Positions 10,151 through 20,991 of a stretch of 64,000 nucleotides of DNA are shown one piece after another. Source of the stretch: Hedera helix (taxonomy: Eukaryota; Streptophyta; Magnoliopsida; Apiales; Araliaceae); contig OX359264.1 of assembly GCA_947179155.2 (NCBI GenBank), positions 9,712,501 through 9,776,500 of the forward strand, given 5' to 3'. A program made the translations under genes and the position numbers. The notes under the pieces are model-generated. The model had not been told where the DNA came from. It was given only the letters and a program-made list of their open reading frames with translations, and ran no database searches. Position 1 is the stretch's first letter; the number at the start of each line of letters is the position of its first letter.

Positions 10151-13100
10151 TGAGTATAGTTTATACTTACAAATTGAATGTGTTTGGGCTTAATAAATTG
10201 CTAACTTTGAGTATTTTTAGATGCATTTTACTTGTTTTTATGTTTATATTGCAGAAAATGACTTTGGAGGGTCAAAATGGTAAAATCGAAACTTAATGGC
10301 AATTTTGTAATTTCTGAACATGGACCGTGGCCGGGGCCAGATTTCTAGTGCAATTCTATGGCTAGGGTTGTGGTCGGCGGACTTAATTGAGATGATTCGT
10401 GCGCTTGACAGAAGATGAGCCCAAGAAGGATTGTAATGTTGCTGCAAGTTAGGAGCTTTTAGGAGAGTTAGGAAAGATATAAATAAATGAGATTATTATG
10501 ATTGTAAACTAACTTTTGAAGAGAGATTTTCACAAGTACAAAGATTGAAGGTTAATTTGCGATTTCAACTATGTCAGGCTAAGTTTTTTATTTTCAGTTC
10601 TAAAGGGATGTTGAACCTTACTCACAAATTATGGTTTGATTAAGCTTATATTATCTTATCCTTCTTAAATGAGATTTGTTCGTGATGATTTATTCTAATT
10701 GATGAATGATATTTGATTTGATTAATTTAATGTGGCTAGTTAAATTGATTGTGTTTTAATTATCTGTTAGAGTAAGATATAGTATTAAGCAAACGATATT
10801 GTATCTGATCATAAGTAGCGATTAGTAAAATTTGATTGTGGTCGAGCTTTTGAATATTATTATGGTTATCAATAAGACAAGTTAAATAATCTGCGATTGT
10901 GTCATTATTGCTTGGAATAATCTAATTCTCTAATTCTTAGTGCTACTGTTATATTAAATCTAGACTGATAGTTCTAGGTTGTATGATAGTAAAGATTTGT
11001 TAGATGCGATTACTACAATAGATTAAAACCTAAGGAGAATTTTGGATAATTGAACAATTGTGGTTACCTAGGGTTATTAGTCTCATTATTGATAGGGTTA
11101 AATTATACGATATTTTTATTCCCTAATACTTAGTTTTTATATTTATTGTGTGCTTAAATGTTTAATTATTTAGCTCATTTTGGTTTTAATAGGTTTTATA
11201 GGATTTTAGTTAATTTAGGCAATTTTATAGTATTTTTATATATTTTTCTATTTATGTGTTTTTATTTATTTTTAGTGTTTTAGGTGTTTTATTTATTATG
11301 ATGCATTATTATTATTTTTAGTATTTTAGTGTTTTTGTATTATTTTTGTATTATTTTTATTTATTTTATATTTTATTTTGTAGGAAAAATAAACTTGGGG
11401 GCAAATCTATAATTCTGCAAGAAGCCGGTGGCAAAATCGTAATAAAGCAGATTCTTGGGGGTCTTGATTATAAATATCCAGGCGGTGGCATTTTCGTAAT
11501 AACGACAACAGACATCCGCGCCATGCACGACACATCAGCAGCAGGCACGAAGCAAAACGACGTCGTTTGGCCGTTTAGTGGAAAGCGTCTGCACAATGCG
11601 CGGTAATGTTTAAACAGTGGCAAGAACTGGATCAGAACGACGTTGTTTTGGGCTCAGGGGCGCGCAATGCGCGGGGACCAAGTTAGCGGCAGTAGGCGCA
11701 TGACCAACACGCGCTAACGGTAACAATAAGGCACGTGTAATACACGCGCTGACGCGTCAGAGAAGAGAGAGACAGTGGCGGCTGGCAGATTTTTTCCTTT
11801 TTTCTTCCTTATTTTAGATTTCCTACACTACAATATAACAAATCAGTAGAATAAAAATCCGATTTTAATTTGGAAAAGGAAGCAATAATTCTTTATTTTA
11901 TTTTTAATATTTTATTTAGACTTCCAATTAAGGTTAGGATAATAATTATTTTACTTTTCTTTTCTTTTTATTTGTATTTTAAATCCTATTAGGGTTTGGA
12001 AAGTGTGCTTCCTACTAGGGTTAGGAGGATTTTGGAGCCTATAAATAGAGAGCTTGACACACAATGTAATATACAACTCTCATTAAAATAAAAAATTTCT
12101 TTTCTATTCTTTATTGTTCTCTACAATTATGAGTAGCTAAATTATTTTTCTTGGTTTAAGTGATTGAAGCCATCAATATTTATACACTGTGAGATCTAAT
12201 TTATTTTAATTGTTCAATTTATAATTTGAGTATTGAATATTTTTCTGTGCTTAAATTTTATGATTGATTTATTTAATTGTCAGGAGTACTACTAGTTTAT
12301 TATTCATATTAATCTACTGTTGTTGGTGACGCAACTAAGTTTAATAATTGTTTTCCAGATCAAAAGATTATTTTATCTTAGGAAGAATGTTTATCTAAAT
12401 TAAATGCAAACACGTGGTTTGTGTTGTTTAGTTCAACGATATCTCTAATTCTTAAAGCTGCTATTAAATTAAATCTTTAGTACGCGCTGGAGGTTGTTTA
12501 ATAGTAAGGGTAATTTAAAACGCGTGTGTCTACTTATCTAAAATTAAGGAGAGAGGGAAAAATTATTCCACCAGCGAGTAGTTCTTTCTACGGTGAATCT
12601 TCAAAATATTAATTGATTTATTTTTGCATCAGTGATCAGTTGTAAATTCTTGATAGTGGATGTTGACTTAAACCAAGACTTTTTCTTCTCATTTATTTCA
12701 TTAAATTACTTACATAATTATTTTAGTTAATTTTATTTAAACTATTTATTTGATTCAAACCCCCCCCCCCCCCAATTTTTGTTTGCAAAAACATAAAATT
12801 AAATAATCATTCTCTATGAGATCAACTCTTACTTGCACTACTACATATTTATTTTCAAAAGTAAGATTTTATTTTTGGGTGCCTGCGACAGCACACCAAT
12901 TATAGGAAAGAAAAATATTAATGTTAAACTTGATTATTCTGTTAATGGTGAAAATATGATACTGAACTGAAGTTTCTCTTTATTAATTTCTCTTATTAAT
13001 ATTTAATTATTTGCATTTCAGTTAGTTAAAGTCAAAACTCAAAATCCCATTTTTATTTATTGATTGTTAATTAGAAATATAAAATATTGGAATTTATTGA

Positions 13101-13199
13101 AGCAATATCACTCTCTGTGGGATCGACTCTTACTTGTTATTATACTTATTTTGTGATTGAAAGTAAGAATTAATTTTGGAGTGTCAACGACAGCTTTCA
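10151..13199 (+). repeat. Athila 3' LTR, split by a solo LTR
   Basis: It starts TGAGTATAG right after the polypurine tract. The two parts are 10151-11089 and 12899 to about 13199. A TATA-like box TATAAATAA is at 10478-10486. The end region (TCTCTGTGGGATCGACTCTTAC, then GTCAACGACAGCTTTCA) aligns with the end of the LTR at 20992-22682. The right end is inferred from that alignment and could be a few bases off. Without the insertion and one TSD copy it would be about 1235 bp. Confidence 0.7.
11090..12898 (+). mobile_element. Solo LTR of the Athila-like family, TSD ATTAT
   Basis: It starts TGATAGGGTTAAATTATACG and ends GCGACAGCACACCA, the same ends as the LTRs of the 20992-28424 element. Flanks are ATTAT at 11085-11089 and 12899-12903, a perfect 5-bp duplication. 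There is no internal region. A TATA box lies at 12040-12047, and CGCGCAATGCGCGG at 11661-11674 is a short perfect hairpin. A run of 14 C lies at 12760-12773. It is 1809 bp and diverges from the young LTRs mainly in the GC-rich U3 segment, so it is an older copy or a different subfamily. Confidence 0.93.
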
Positions 13200-13211
13200 T
13201 CTTATCCCCAA

Positions 13212-15810
13212 TGTAATATCCCAGATATTTTCAAGATTTTAAATAATATCTTAATTGATTTTATTAAAGGTTAAGGTTTAAAACCTAGAATTTGAGAAGA
13301 AATGTGTGTAGAAAATGGGTAAACATTTTTTAACATAATTCATTTGTTAGAAATTAAATGTGGGAATATGTTAATAATGCATGTAAAGAATTTATTAAGG
13401 AAATAAATTCAATTGAGAAGTGAAGATGATTATATCAATATCTATATATATACCTAGAGTTGAGTTTGTTAGTCAAACAGGATGATGGGTGAAGTAAATT
13501 AAATACTCAATAAAACTAATAAATTAATTAGTTTTAGTATGAATTAAAAAGGAAAGTCATGTAATATAATTAATTGAATTAATTATATAAATTATGAATT
13601 AAGGTTATGAGTAACAAGTAGGGAAGTGAAATATTGCCTAGAAGGACAATATTAATAAGTTAATTAATTAAGTAAATTACTTAATTAATAAGTTATTATA
13701 GATGTTAGCCCAATATGGAGATATTTGCATGAAATGAGTAATTAAATAAGGGAGCCCAATAAAAAGTAAGTTATGTAGCCCAAACCATTAAAAGTCAAAT
13801 GATGGTCAATGGTTGAGAGAAGCATTTCAAGTATTGATTGAGTGTAGAGAATTAACTAGTGTAGGGTTAATTGAATAACCCTATTTGTAGACAAGAGAGA
13901 GTATTAACCAATCATTGGTTAGTTGCTAGGTATATAAAGGCGGTGTTAAGAATTAACTATGAATGAGTTAATTAAGTAAACCAATGTGGTAGAATTAATT
14001 ATAGCAAGTCTAATTGGATTATATTATAAGTTCAATTGAGGTATTAAACTAGGTCAAATTAATTAACTTAGTAGTCTATGTGATTTATTAAACATTTTTG
14101 TATTCTTGTTGTTCTTCGGTATTAAAGATTGTCACTAATAGTAATTAAATTAGTGAACAAACCTGAAGTGTGAAATAGCAAGAAATGTGCTATAATTAAT
14201 TATGGTGTTAATTCAAAATATAGAATATAAATAATTTGAATGAGTATTATATTTAAATTATTAAATTAAATAATTTAAATATGTATTATATTATAAAAAT
14301 GGGAATTTAAATAATTAAATAATTAAATTAATTATTTAATTATAGTACAATAATTAATTATTAGACCAATATGATTTGGGTCCATTCCTTTTATTTTCGA
14401 ATTGGGCCGTATATATTGGGCTTGTAATTGGTTATCTGTTAACCAAAATAGGAAGAGAGACTCGGTTAGTGAATGAGCCGATCACTCAAATTGGGACACT
14501 GTTATACGTAACGTGTCTGAGGTTGGGAGCAGCAAGCCATGCTTGGCAGAGGGAGTTGGTGGGCAGTGTAAGGTCACTGATGGAACAGGAGAAAGAGTGG
14601 AGTGTCCTTAATAAGCCGTGCTCTCCTTTTCTTTTCATTTTCTGCTCCATTTCATTTCCCATTCCATCTAATTAGAGAGAGATAGCTCATGACTGTAAAG
14701 AAAAAGAGAAGAAGGAGAAAGCCAAGAGGAGAAATGAAGAAGCTGTGAAGGTATATTGTTATACACTTGTTTAATGTTTGATTTGATTGGGTAAATGTTA
14801 GTTTTAATGAGATTAATGGTATTAGATCATGAATATTTTGTGGGTAATGGTCTAACCATAGATTTAAATGAATCTAGTAGATGATTCACGGATTAAATTA
14901 AATGAAAGGAAGTTGAAGAACACAAATTCGCAGGAAAGCGGTGTTGTGTTACTGTCGGTTGATGATTTTTATAAAATTGAATATCTGGAGTTAGAGAGTG
15001 GGTAAGGTACCAAATTAAAGCTACGGGAGTAAGCTACATGAAGAAATTTTAAGATCTCATAAATTCTTTGTGGTTTGTTCGTAGTGACTGTTTGAATCAG
15101 TTTGGGTCAGACCGAAATGCTGCTGCCCAGAAACTGTAGCGATTTTTGTTCATTGTAAAAATCATATAAAATCATGTGTTTGGAATTTGAAGTTGGTATA
15201 AACTACAAAGTTGTAGATATGGAAGTTATCTAAAAGTACCCAAAATATTTAACGATTTTATGGTGTAGAGCATTTTTGAATGAATTAATGTTGTGTGACT
15301 GTCCTGGAGATTTCATTCTCTGGACAGGTTGTGTAAAACGTTAGATCTGTGTTGTTTGGTACATTGGATGAAGTTAAGGTCTGAATAAGATTTAAAGTAG
15401 ACTTCATAAGATTTAATTTGATATAAAATTGGTCAAAAACGGACTAGTAACGAAGAAGTTATGATTTGTGGTAGTAGAGTGCTGTTGGTAGTAGAGTGAA
15501 CTGGTAGTAGAGTACTGCTGGTAGTAGAGTGAACTGGTAGCTGGTTGTAGAGTGAACAGGTAGTAGAGTGCTGCTGGTAGTAGAGTGAACTGGTAGTATA
15601 GTGCTGCTGGTAGTAGAGTGAAAAGTGCAAATCGTAGAGTGAAAAGTGCAAAACGTAGAGTGAAAATCGTAGAGTGAAAAGTGAAAAACGTAGAGTGAAA
15701 GCGAAAATCGTAGAGTGAAAATCGTAGAGTCTGGACAGCTTCAGCGTCAGTTAGTAATATGAGCATAACTTTCTCATACGAACTCGGATTGAGGTGATTC
15801 AAGATGATTT
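13212..15810 (+). mobile_element. LTR fragment (family of the LTR at 32539), plus orientation
   Basis: It starts TGTAATATCCCAG, an LTR-type end. Reversed, the LTR at 32539-36055 shares blocks with it, for example TAGCAAGTCTAATTGGATTA near 13999 and GAAAGYCAT near 13553. The expected far end (near-complement of TGTGACGCC) is absent. The sequence instead runs through a minisatellite (15466-15730) into a minus-orientation LTR of another family at about 15820. It is therefore right-truncated. No coding sequence is seen; the ORF at 14376-14675 has no recognisable family. Confidence 0.6.
15466..15730. repeat. Minisatellite, GTAGAGTG-based units
   Basis: Variable units of about 12-20 bp are built from GGTAGTAGAGTG, CTGCTGGTAGTAGAGTGAAC and later CGTAGAGTGAAAA. 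The first half uses the GGTAGTAGAGTG form and the second half the CGTAGAGTGAAA form, so there are two successive expansions. Minus-strand ORFs at 15413-15802 rich in Ser, Tyr, Thr and Leu are only readings of this repeat. Confidence 0.9.
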
Positions 15811-15821
15811 TTTCTCTTTTT

Positions 15822-16415
15822 CCTAGAACTTAACAAATGGGAGTAAACTTTAAAAATTGTCTTTGATGATTTATATATATAATATATTATAAAGTATTCT
15901 AGAAAATGGATCATTTGGATCATATAATTGGACTATGTTTTCGACTTATTCAACTAGGTTCCAATGGGTTACTAATTAAAATGTCATTGGGCCATGACCA
16001 ATTATTTCTATTGGGCTAATTAATTAATTTTAGTCATCCATACATATATGGACTTTAATTACAAACATGTTGGGCTATGTCACATTAATTCATGTGATCT
16101 ACTAATAGTCACATTGGGCTTAATTTAATTACTCTCATTAATCCATGACATTATTAAATCATCTCACAATTAATTAATTAATTAATCCATCTTAACCATT
16201 ATGTCACACAAAGCATATTGCATAAACTTAAATTAATTTTAATTTAAGTTTACCATCATCATTACTTACTTTATTATTTACCACATATTTAATTCAATTT
16301 AAATTGAACTATTAATGCTTATAACATAACACATAAATGTATGAGCACACCAATAAATTTTAAGATATTCTTATTTCTCATTAATAATAATAATATATTT
16401 TTCTTAGTTATTACA
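15822..16415 (-). repeat. Truncated 3' LTR of the minus-strand chromovirus
   Basis: From CTAGAACTTAACAAATGG to TTAGTTATTACA it aligns with 31508-32346 of the 5' LTR, including TTGGATCATATAATTGGACT and the stretch ending in TTAATAATAATA. It has lost about 240 bp relative to the 5' LTR near 15843. Left of about 15820 the similarity stops and another LTR family begins. Confidence 0.8.
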
Positions 16416-16430
16416 TTCTTCCTCCCTTAT
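16416..16430 (-). promoter_or_regulatory. Polypurine tract of the minus-strand chromovirus
   Basis: On the minus strand ATAAGGGAGGAAGAA lies directly before the LTR start TGTAATAA. It is the expected primer site for plus-strand DNA synthesis and compares with ATAAGGAGGGGAAGT before the LTR at 53553. Confidence 0.75.
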
Positions 16431-17660
16431 AAAGATTTTGTCATCGGAATCAGTACAAGGTTACACAAACAAGTGAGGGTAATCCATTTTCATTTTATTT
16501 TCTAACTCCTATGTAGCCTCCTCGACATTGTGATTACACCATATTATTTTTACTAAAGGTATAACTTTATTCCTTAAAATTTGTTTCTTTCTAACCACTA
16601 TTTGCACAGGGATCTCCTCGTACGTCATATCTTTTTCTAGTTGAATGGACTCATAGGATATCACGTGCTTATAATCAGGCTTGTATGAACGTAAGACTGA
16701 AACATAAAACACATTGTGAATATGCTCCAGTTCAGGAAGTAAAGTCACACCGTACGCCACTTCGCCTATTCGCTTTAGTACCTCGAACGGTCCTATGAAC
16801 CTTGGACTTAGTTTTTCTTTCTTCATAAACCTTATCTTCCCTTTCCAAGGAGTTACTTTCAAAAACACAAAACTACCAACTTCATAATCTCGACTTTAGC
16901 GATGTAGATCTGTGTATTTCTTTTGTTGATCCTGAGCTGCAACCAGTTGAGCTCTTATTGTCTTCACTAACTCAGCTGTCTGTTGAACCAATTCTGGCCC
17001 CAAAAGTCAACGTTCTCCTACCTCGTTCCAACATAACGGAGTTCTGCATTTTCTTCCATAGAGAGCTTCATATGGTGGCATGTCAATGCTTGCATGGTAA
17101 CTATTATTATAAGCAAATTCGACAAGAGGTAGGTGGTCGTCCCAGCTTCCTTTAAAATCCATCACACAAGCTCTGAGCATGTCTTCCAAAGTCTGAATTG
17201 TCCTTTTGTTCTGCCCATCAGTCTGCGGATGGTATGCAATACTCAACCTCAGTTGTGTTCCCATTCGCCCTTGTAAGCTTTTCCAAAATTTTGACATGAA
17301 GCTTGGATCTCGTTCGAAAACAATCGATATCGATATCCCATATCATGAAGCAGTCACTTTTATATATAATTTCGCTAACTCAATTAGCTTAAATCGGATC
17401 TTGATTGGTAGAAAGTGCACTGACTTTGTCAATTTGTCCACGATAACCCATATCGCATCATAACCATTCTAAGTGACTAGAAGTCCCACAATGAAATCCA
17501 TTGTAATGTGCTCCTATTTTCATTTTGGTATTTCCAATGGTTGAAGTAGACCACTCGGCTTCTGATGTTTTGGCTTTACTCTTTGACAGGTTAGACATTT
17601 GCTGACATACTCCGCAACTTCCTGCATCATATTAGGCCACTAGAAATATTGGCGAAGATC
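16431..17660 (-). pseudogene. Chromovirus integrase, decayed
   Basis: The HHCC finger end is seen at 17580-17650 (EYVSKCLTCQRVK). The core follows, with AYHPQTDGQNKRTIQTLEDML at about 17170-17240 and EFAYNNSYHASI. The usual catalytic Glu of GQSER is Lys here (GQNKR). The C-terminal domain at 16509-16868 has VTPWKGKIRF, LSPRFIGPFEVLKRIG and HNVFYVSVLR. It continues toward a chromodomain-like tail (NKVIPLVKIIW) as in Tekay/Del elements, where that domain steers integration to marked chromatin. Stops separate these blocks (near 16890 and 17300-17500). Motif order is clear; the enzyme is inactive. Confidence 0.85.
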
Positions 17661-17989
17661 TCGGTACATTTTCATACTTCTTGGGTGAATTGAGTACGAC
17701 GAATTGTGTGCCTCTTGCAAAATCTCCTCTTTTACTACGGGCTTTGCTGGCACCCACCCTCTTCCTTTAAACCATAAAACCCCATCATTATCCAGTTAAA
17801 ATTTCTTTTCCTCCTTTTCTGCAATTCTTCTCTTTATTCATTTACATTCCCCATTTCCCTCTTGAGCTTCCTTTATTCTATCCAACAATGTTGGATGAGC
17901 TTCTATAACAAATAATTTCCCTTTCGACCCTTTCGGATCTCTTACCTCTATTTCCAACTTCGCCACTTCCCTTATAAGTTCCTCCTGAA

Positions 17990-18530
17990 CTATCAATATT
18001 AACAATTTCTCCCTTCATTTTCAACTTAATGCATCTGCCACTATGTTCACTTTTCCTAGATGATAAAGGATCTCACATTCATAGTCCTTTATTAATTCCA
18101 ACCACTTTCTTTGCCGCATGTTCAACTCTTTTTGTGTGAAGATATATTTTAGACTTTTATAGTCCGTATATATCTCACATTTCTCTCCATAAAGATAGTG
18201 CCTCCAAATTTTTAATGCAAAAACCACTGCCGCTAACTTTAGATCGTGAGTAGGGTACCTCTTCTCGTAATCCTTTAGCTAACGTGACGTGTACGTAATG
18301 ACTTTGCTGTGTTGCATTAACACACAACCAAGACCCTTGTGTGACGCATCACTTTACACCACAAAACCTCTCGTATTATCTAGCAATTATAATACAGGCG
18401 CTTCGCTCAAACTCTTCTTCAACTTTCTAAAACTTTCTTCACATCTCTCCATCCAAACAAACTTCACTGCATTCCTTGTTAGATTGGTCAATGGTGTCGC
18501 GATCTTCAAGAAGTCCTAAATGAATCTTCG
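17990..18530 (-). pseudogene. Chromovirus RNase H, decayed
   Basis: The reverse strand gives SDASHKGLGCVLMQ near 18335, then LAAVVFALKIWRHYLYGEK, CEIYTDYKSLKYIFTQKE and VNIVADALS at 18021-18227. Upstream, SFLGLVGYYRRFI links it to RT. Catalytic Asp, Glu and Asp positions appear preserved. The block at 18228-18530 has several stops. It would have degraded the RNA template during reverse transcription. Confidence 0.8.
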
Positions 18531-19367
18531 GTAGTACCCGACTAATCCTAAAAAACTTTGTACTTCCGTCGGCGTCTTCGACTGCTCCTAATTAATCATT
18601 GCATCCACCTTTGTAGGACCCACCGATACTCCATCCTTATTAATTACATGTCCCAAAAGTTATACCCTCTCCAACGAAAACTCAAATTTAAAAAACTTCG
18701 CATATAACTTCTCTCTCCTCAATGTCTCCAACACCACTCTTAAATGCTTCGCATGCTCCTCATCTGTCTTTGAATAGATCAAAACATTGTCAATGAAAAC
18801 TACCACAAACTTATCCGAATATGGATTGAAAACTTGGTTCGTCAAATCCATAAATGCTGCTGGCGCATTTGTCAGTCCGAAAGACATTACTAAAAATTTA
18901 TAGTGTCCATATCGAGTCCTAAATGCCGTCTTCGGTACATCTTCTGTTCGCTCTTTTAACTGATGATAACTCGTTTTCAAGTCAATATTTGAAAAATACC
19001 TCGCTCCTTTCAACTGATAAAAAAGATCGTCGATTCTTAGCAATGGACATTTAATCTTGATCGTTACTTTGTTCAACTCTCGGTAGTCGATACAAAGTCG
19101 TAACGATCCGTCCTTCTTTTTAACAAACAAAACTGGTGCTCCATATGGAGATACACTCGACTGTATATATCCTTTATCTAGGAACTCTTGTAGTTGTATC
19201 ATTAATTCATTCATCTCAATTGGCGTCATTCGATACGGAGCCTTCAAAATCGGTGTCGTTCCTGGCACTAAATCTATTACAAACTCTATTTCCCGGTCTG
19301 GAGGTAGACCAGGCAAATCGTCTAGAAAAATATCCAAACATTCTTTTACTACTGGTATACTATTCAT
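18531..19367 (-). pseudogene. Chromovirus reverse transcriptase, FIDN active site
   Basis: The open stretch at 18660-19367 gives 235 codons: EFVIDLVPGTTPI, APYRMTPIEMNELM, LCIDYRELNKVTIK, FSNIDLKTSYHQL and VMSFGLTNAPAAFMDL. The catalytic box is VVVFIDNVLIYSK where FIDD is expected, so the second metal-binding Asp has become Asn. Translation ends near GHVINKDG at 18640 with stops. It belongs to the same broad lineage as the RTs at 50578 and 59150 but is a distinct family. The MNS start in this frame is not a true start; the frame was continuous with the protease upstream. Confidence 0.88.
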
Positions 19368-19990
19368 CTATGCTCCCACTTTCTGAGTATCTACAATATG
19401 GGCTAAATACTCCACGTATCCCTTCCTCAACAATTTCTTGGCATGCATCATCGTCAGACAGCTATATTGCCTAGGCGATGTACTACCATAAAATACAACC
19501 TTTGATCGATTAGGGGTCTGAAGGTTCACATTTTTCTTTTGACAATCAATTACTGCCCCATGATTATATAACCAGTTCATTCCTAATATCATGTCAAACT
19601 CTCCAAATCTTATAGGGATTAGATCTATCAACAGCTTATATCCTCTAATTTTTGCGCAACAATTTTTATGTACAAATTCTACGGGGATTAATTTTTTTGT
19701 TAGCGACTTCTATATTTAAAGGATTTTCCAACCGTTCTTGGGGTAAATTTAAGCATCGAGCAAATTCATCAGACACAAAAGAACATGTAGCACCCGAATC
19801 AAATAATACATAAACATTTATATTATTGATTGGGATAATACCTGACATCACGTCCTTGAATGCTACGGCGTCCTGGACCGTCATGTTGAAAGTTCTGGCA
19901 GTCGGTCAGTTCTGCTAAGTAGGTCCTCCAATCATTAGCTTACTTCCTCCACCTTTGTTGCTGATTCCTCCACTATTTCCCCTTTTTGGC
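19368..19990 (-). pseudogene. Chromovirus aspartic protease and linker
   Basis: Two minus-strand pieces are visible. At 19666-19884 VYVLFDSGATCSFVSDEFA carries the retropepsin D-S-G active site. At 19368-19631 FDMILGMNWLYNHGAVIDC is the second conserved half, then the linker to RT. A frame change and stops lie between them (about 19632-19670). The protease would have matured the Gag-Pol chain. The TAG between the linker and RT at about 19368 is a further break. Confidence 0.82.
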
Positions 19991-20910
19991 CAGTCTTTGA
20001 TCTGGTGGTCAGTTGCCCCATAAGCAAAACATCGTCAAATCTTCTTCGGGTTTAGGCAATTTGGTGAAATCTACCCCTCTTGACTGCAGTTGTAATAAAC
20101 ATTACGTCCCTTCCAACATTCACCTTGGTGACTCTTCCCACACTTTGAACATGCATCATTTCTCTTTTTCGATCCTCACTGCCTGGATTGATTATTATTA
20201 TTGTTAGTGTTGTTGTTACTGGTGTTATTCCACTTTCTCTTTCCTAAATTACTTTCACCGCTGTTACTACCTCCTCCACGATTATCTCCCCCACTTTTCT
20301 TGTTCTTCTTCTCTTTATTGTACTGACTCAAAGCCTCGCTTCCTCCTTCAGCTATGATGGTCTTCTCCAACATACTTCCAAATGAATTAATTTGAAAAAG
20401 AGATACCTTGCTATACAACCAAGGTTTCAATCCTTGTTCGAAACGTCGGGTTTTCCTCTCCTCAGTATCTACCTAATACGGTGCAAAACGCGTGAGTTCA
20501 TTAAATTTGGCAGCGTACTATGCCACCGTAATCTCTCCTTGCTTCAACTCTAAAAACTTAACCTCCATCTGATTCTTCATGCTTTTGAGAAAGTAATTTT
20601 TGAAAAATAGTTCCTTAAATCGGTCCCACAGTACGACTCCTTCTCCAGCCCGTTGTTGATTCGCTTACCCCTTCGTCATATACGTAGCAAATGCAGTCTT
20701 CTGATCCTCCATCTGACCCCTCTATTGGCACAATTTCTGCAGTGGTATCACCCTCTACAGATTACTCCTCAGGGTCCTCCTCCCGCTCTGACTCTACAGC
20801 TGTAATGGGCTCTACTCTAGAATGTGACTCTGGGTCTATGTGGATGTCCCTCGGCTCATCCTCCATGAATCTATTGGGCTCGCCAAACTTCGGCATCCTA
20901 CAATCACAAA
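19991..20910 (-). pseudogene. Chromovirus Gag, decayed
   Basis: The minus strand starts near 20900 with MPKFGEPNRFMEDEP and an acidic stretch. It then shows the retrotransposon gag core in another frame: LWDRFKELFFKNYFLKSMKN, KFLELKQGEITV (then a stop), YAAKFNELTRFAPY (then a stop), and RRFEQGLKPWLYSKVS. A Lys, Gly and Asn-rich linker follows (20176-20330), then a degenerate zinc-knuckle region. Gag forms the particle that packages element RNA. The start is tentative because the upstream leader is separated by the 7.4-kb nested element. Confidence 0.75.
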
Positions 20911-20991
20911 ATAAATAAACTCTATCAGTATCTCGAAATAAAATATAAATTCATTGTACGGAATGAAAATATATTTCATGACACTACAGAC

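Larger units (their letters stand above)
1..13199 (+). mobile_element. Athila-type Ty3/gypsy retrotransposon, left end outside window
   Basis: The order is protease, RT, RNase H, integrase, a separate downstream ORF, a polypurine tract and a 3' LTR. This is the Athila layout, with an env-like ORF after pol. The RT stretch around RVCIDYRKLN and DHFPLPFIDQMLERL is typical of that lineage. Two later solo LTRs sit inside it (3345-6488 and 11090-12898). The coding regions carry many stops and frameshifts, so this is an old inactive copy. The 5' LTR, PBS and gag lie left of the window, so its own TSD cannot be checked. Confidence 0.85.

Noticed and set aside
14376..14675. 99-codon plus ORF with hydrophobic start
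   Set aside because: It lies within an LTR fragment, resembles no known protein, and has no neighbour or motif to support it.
15413..15802. 129-codon minus-strand ORF rich in Ser, Tyr, Thr and Leu
   Set aside because: It is a translation of the GTAGAGTG minisatellite; the repeated peptides follow the DNA repeat.
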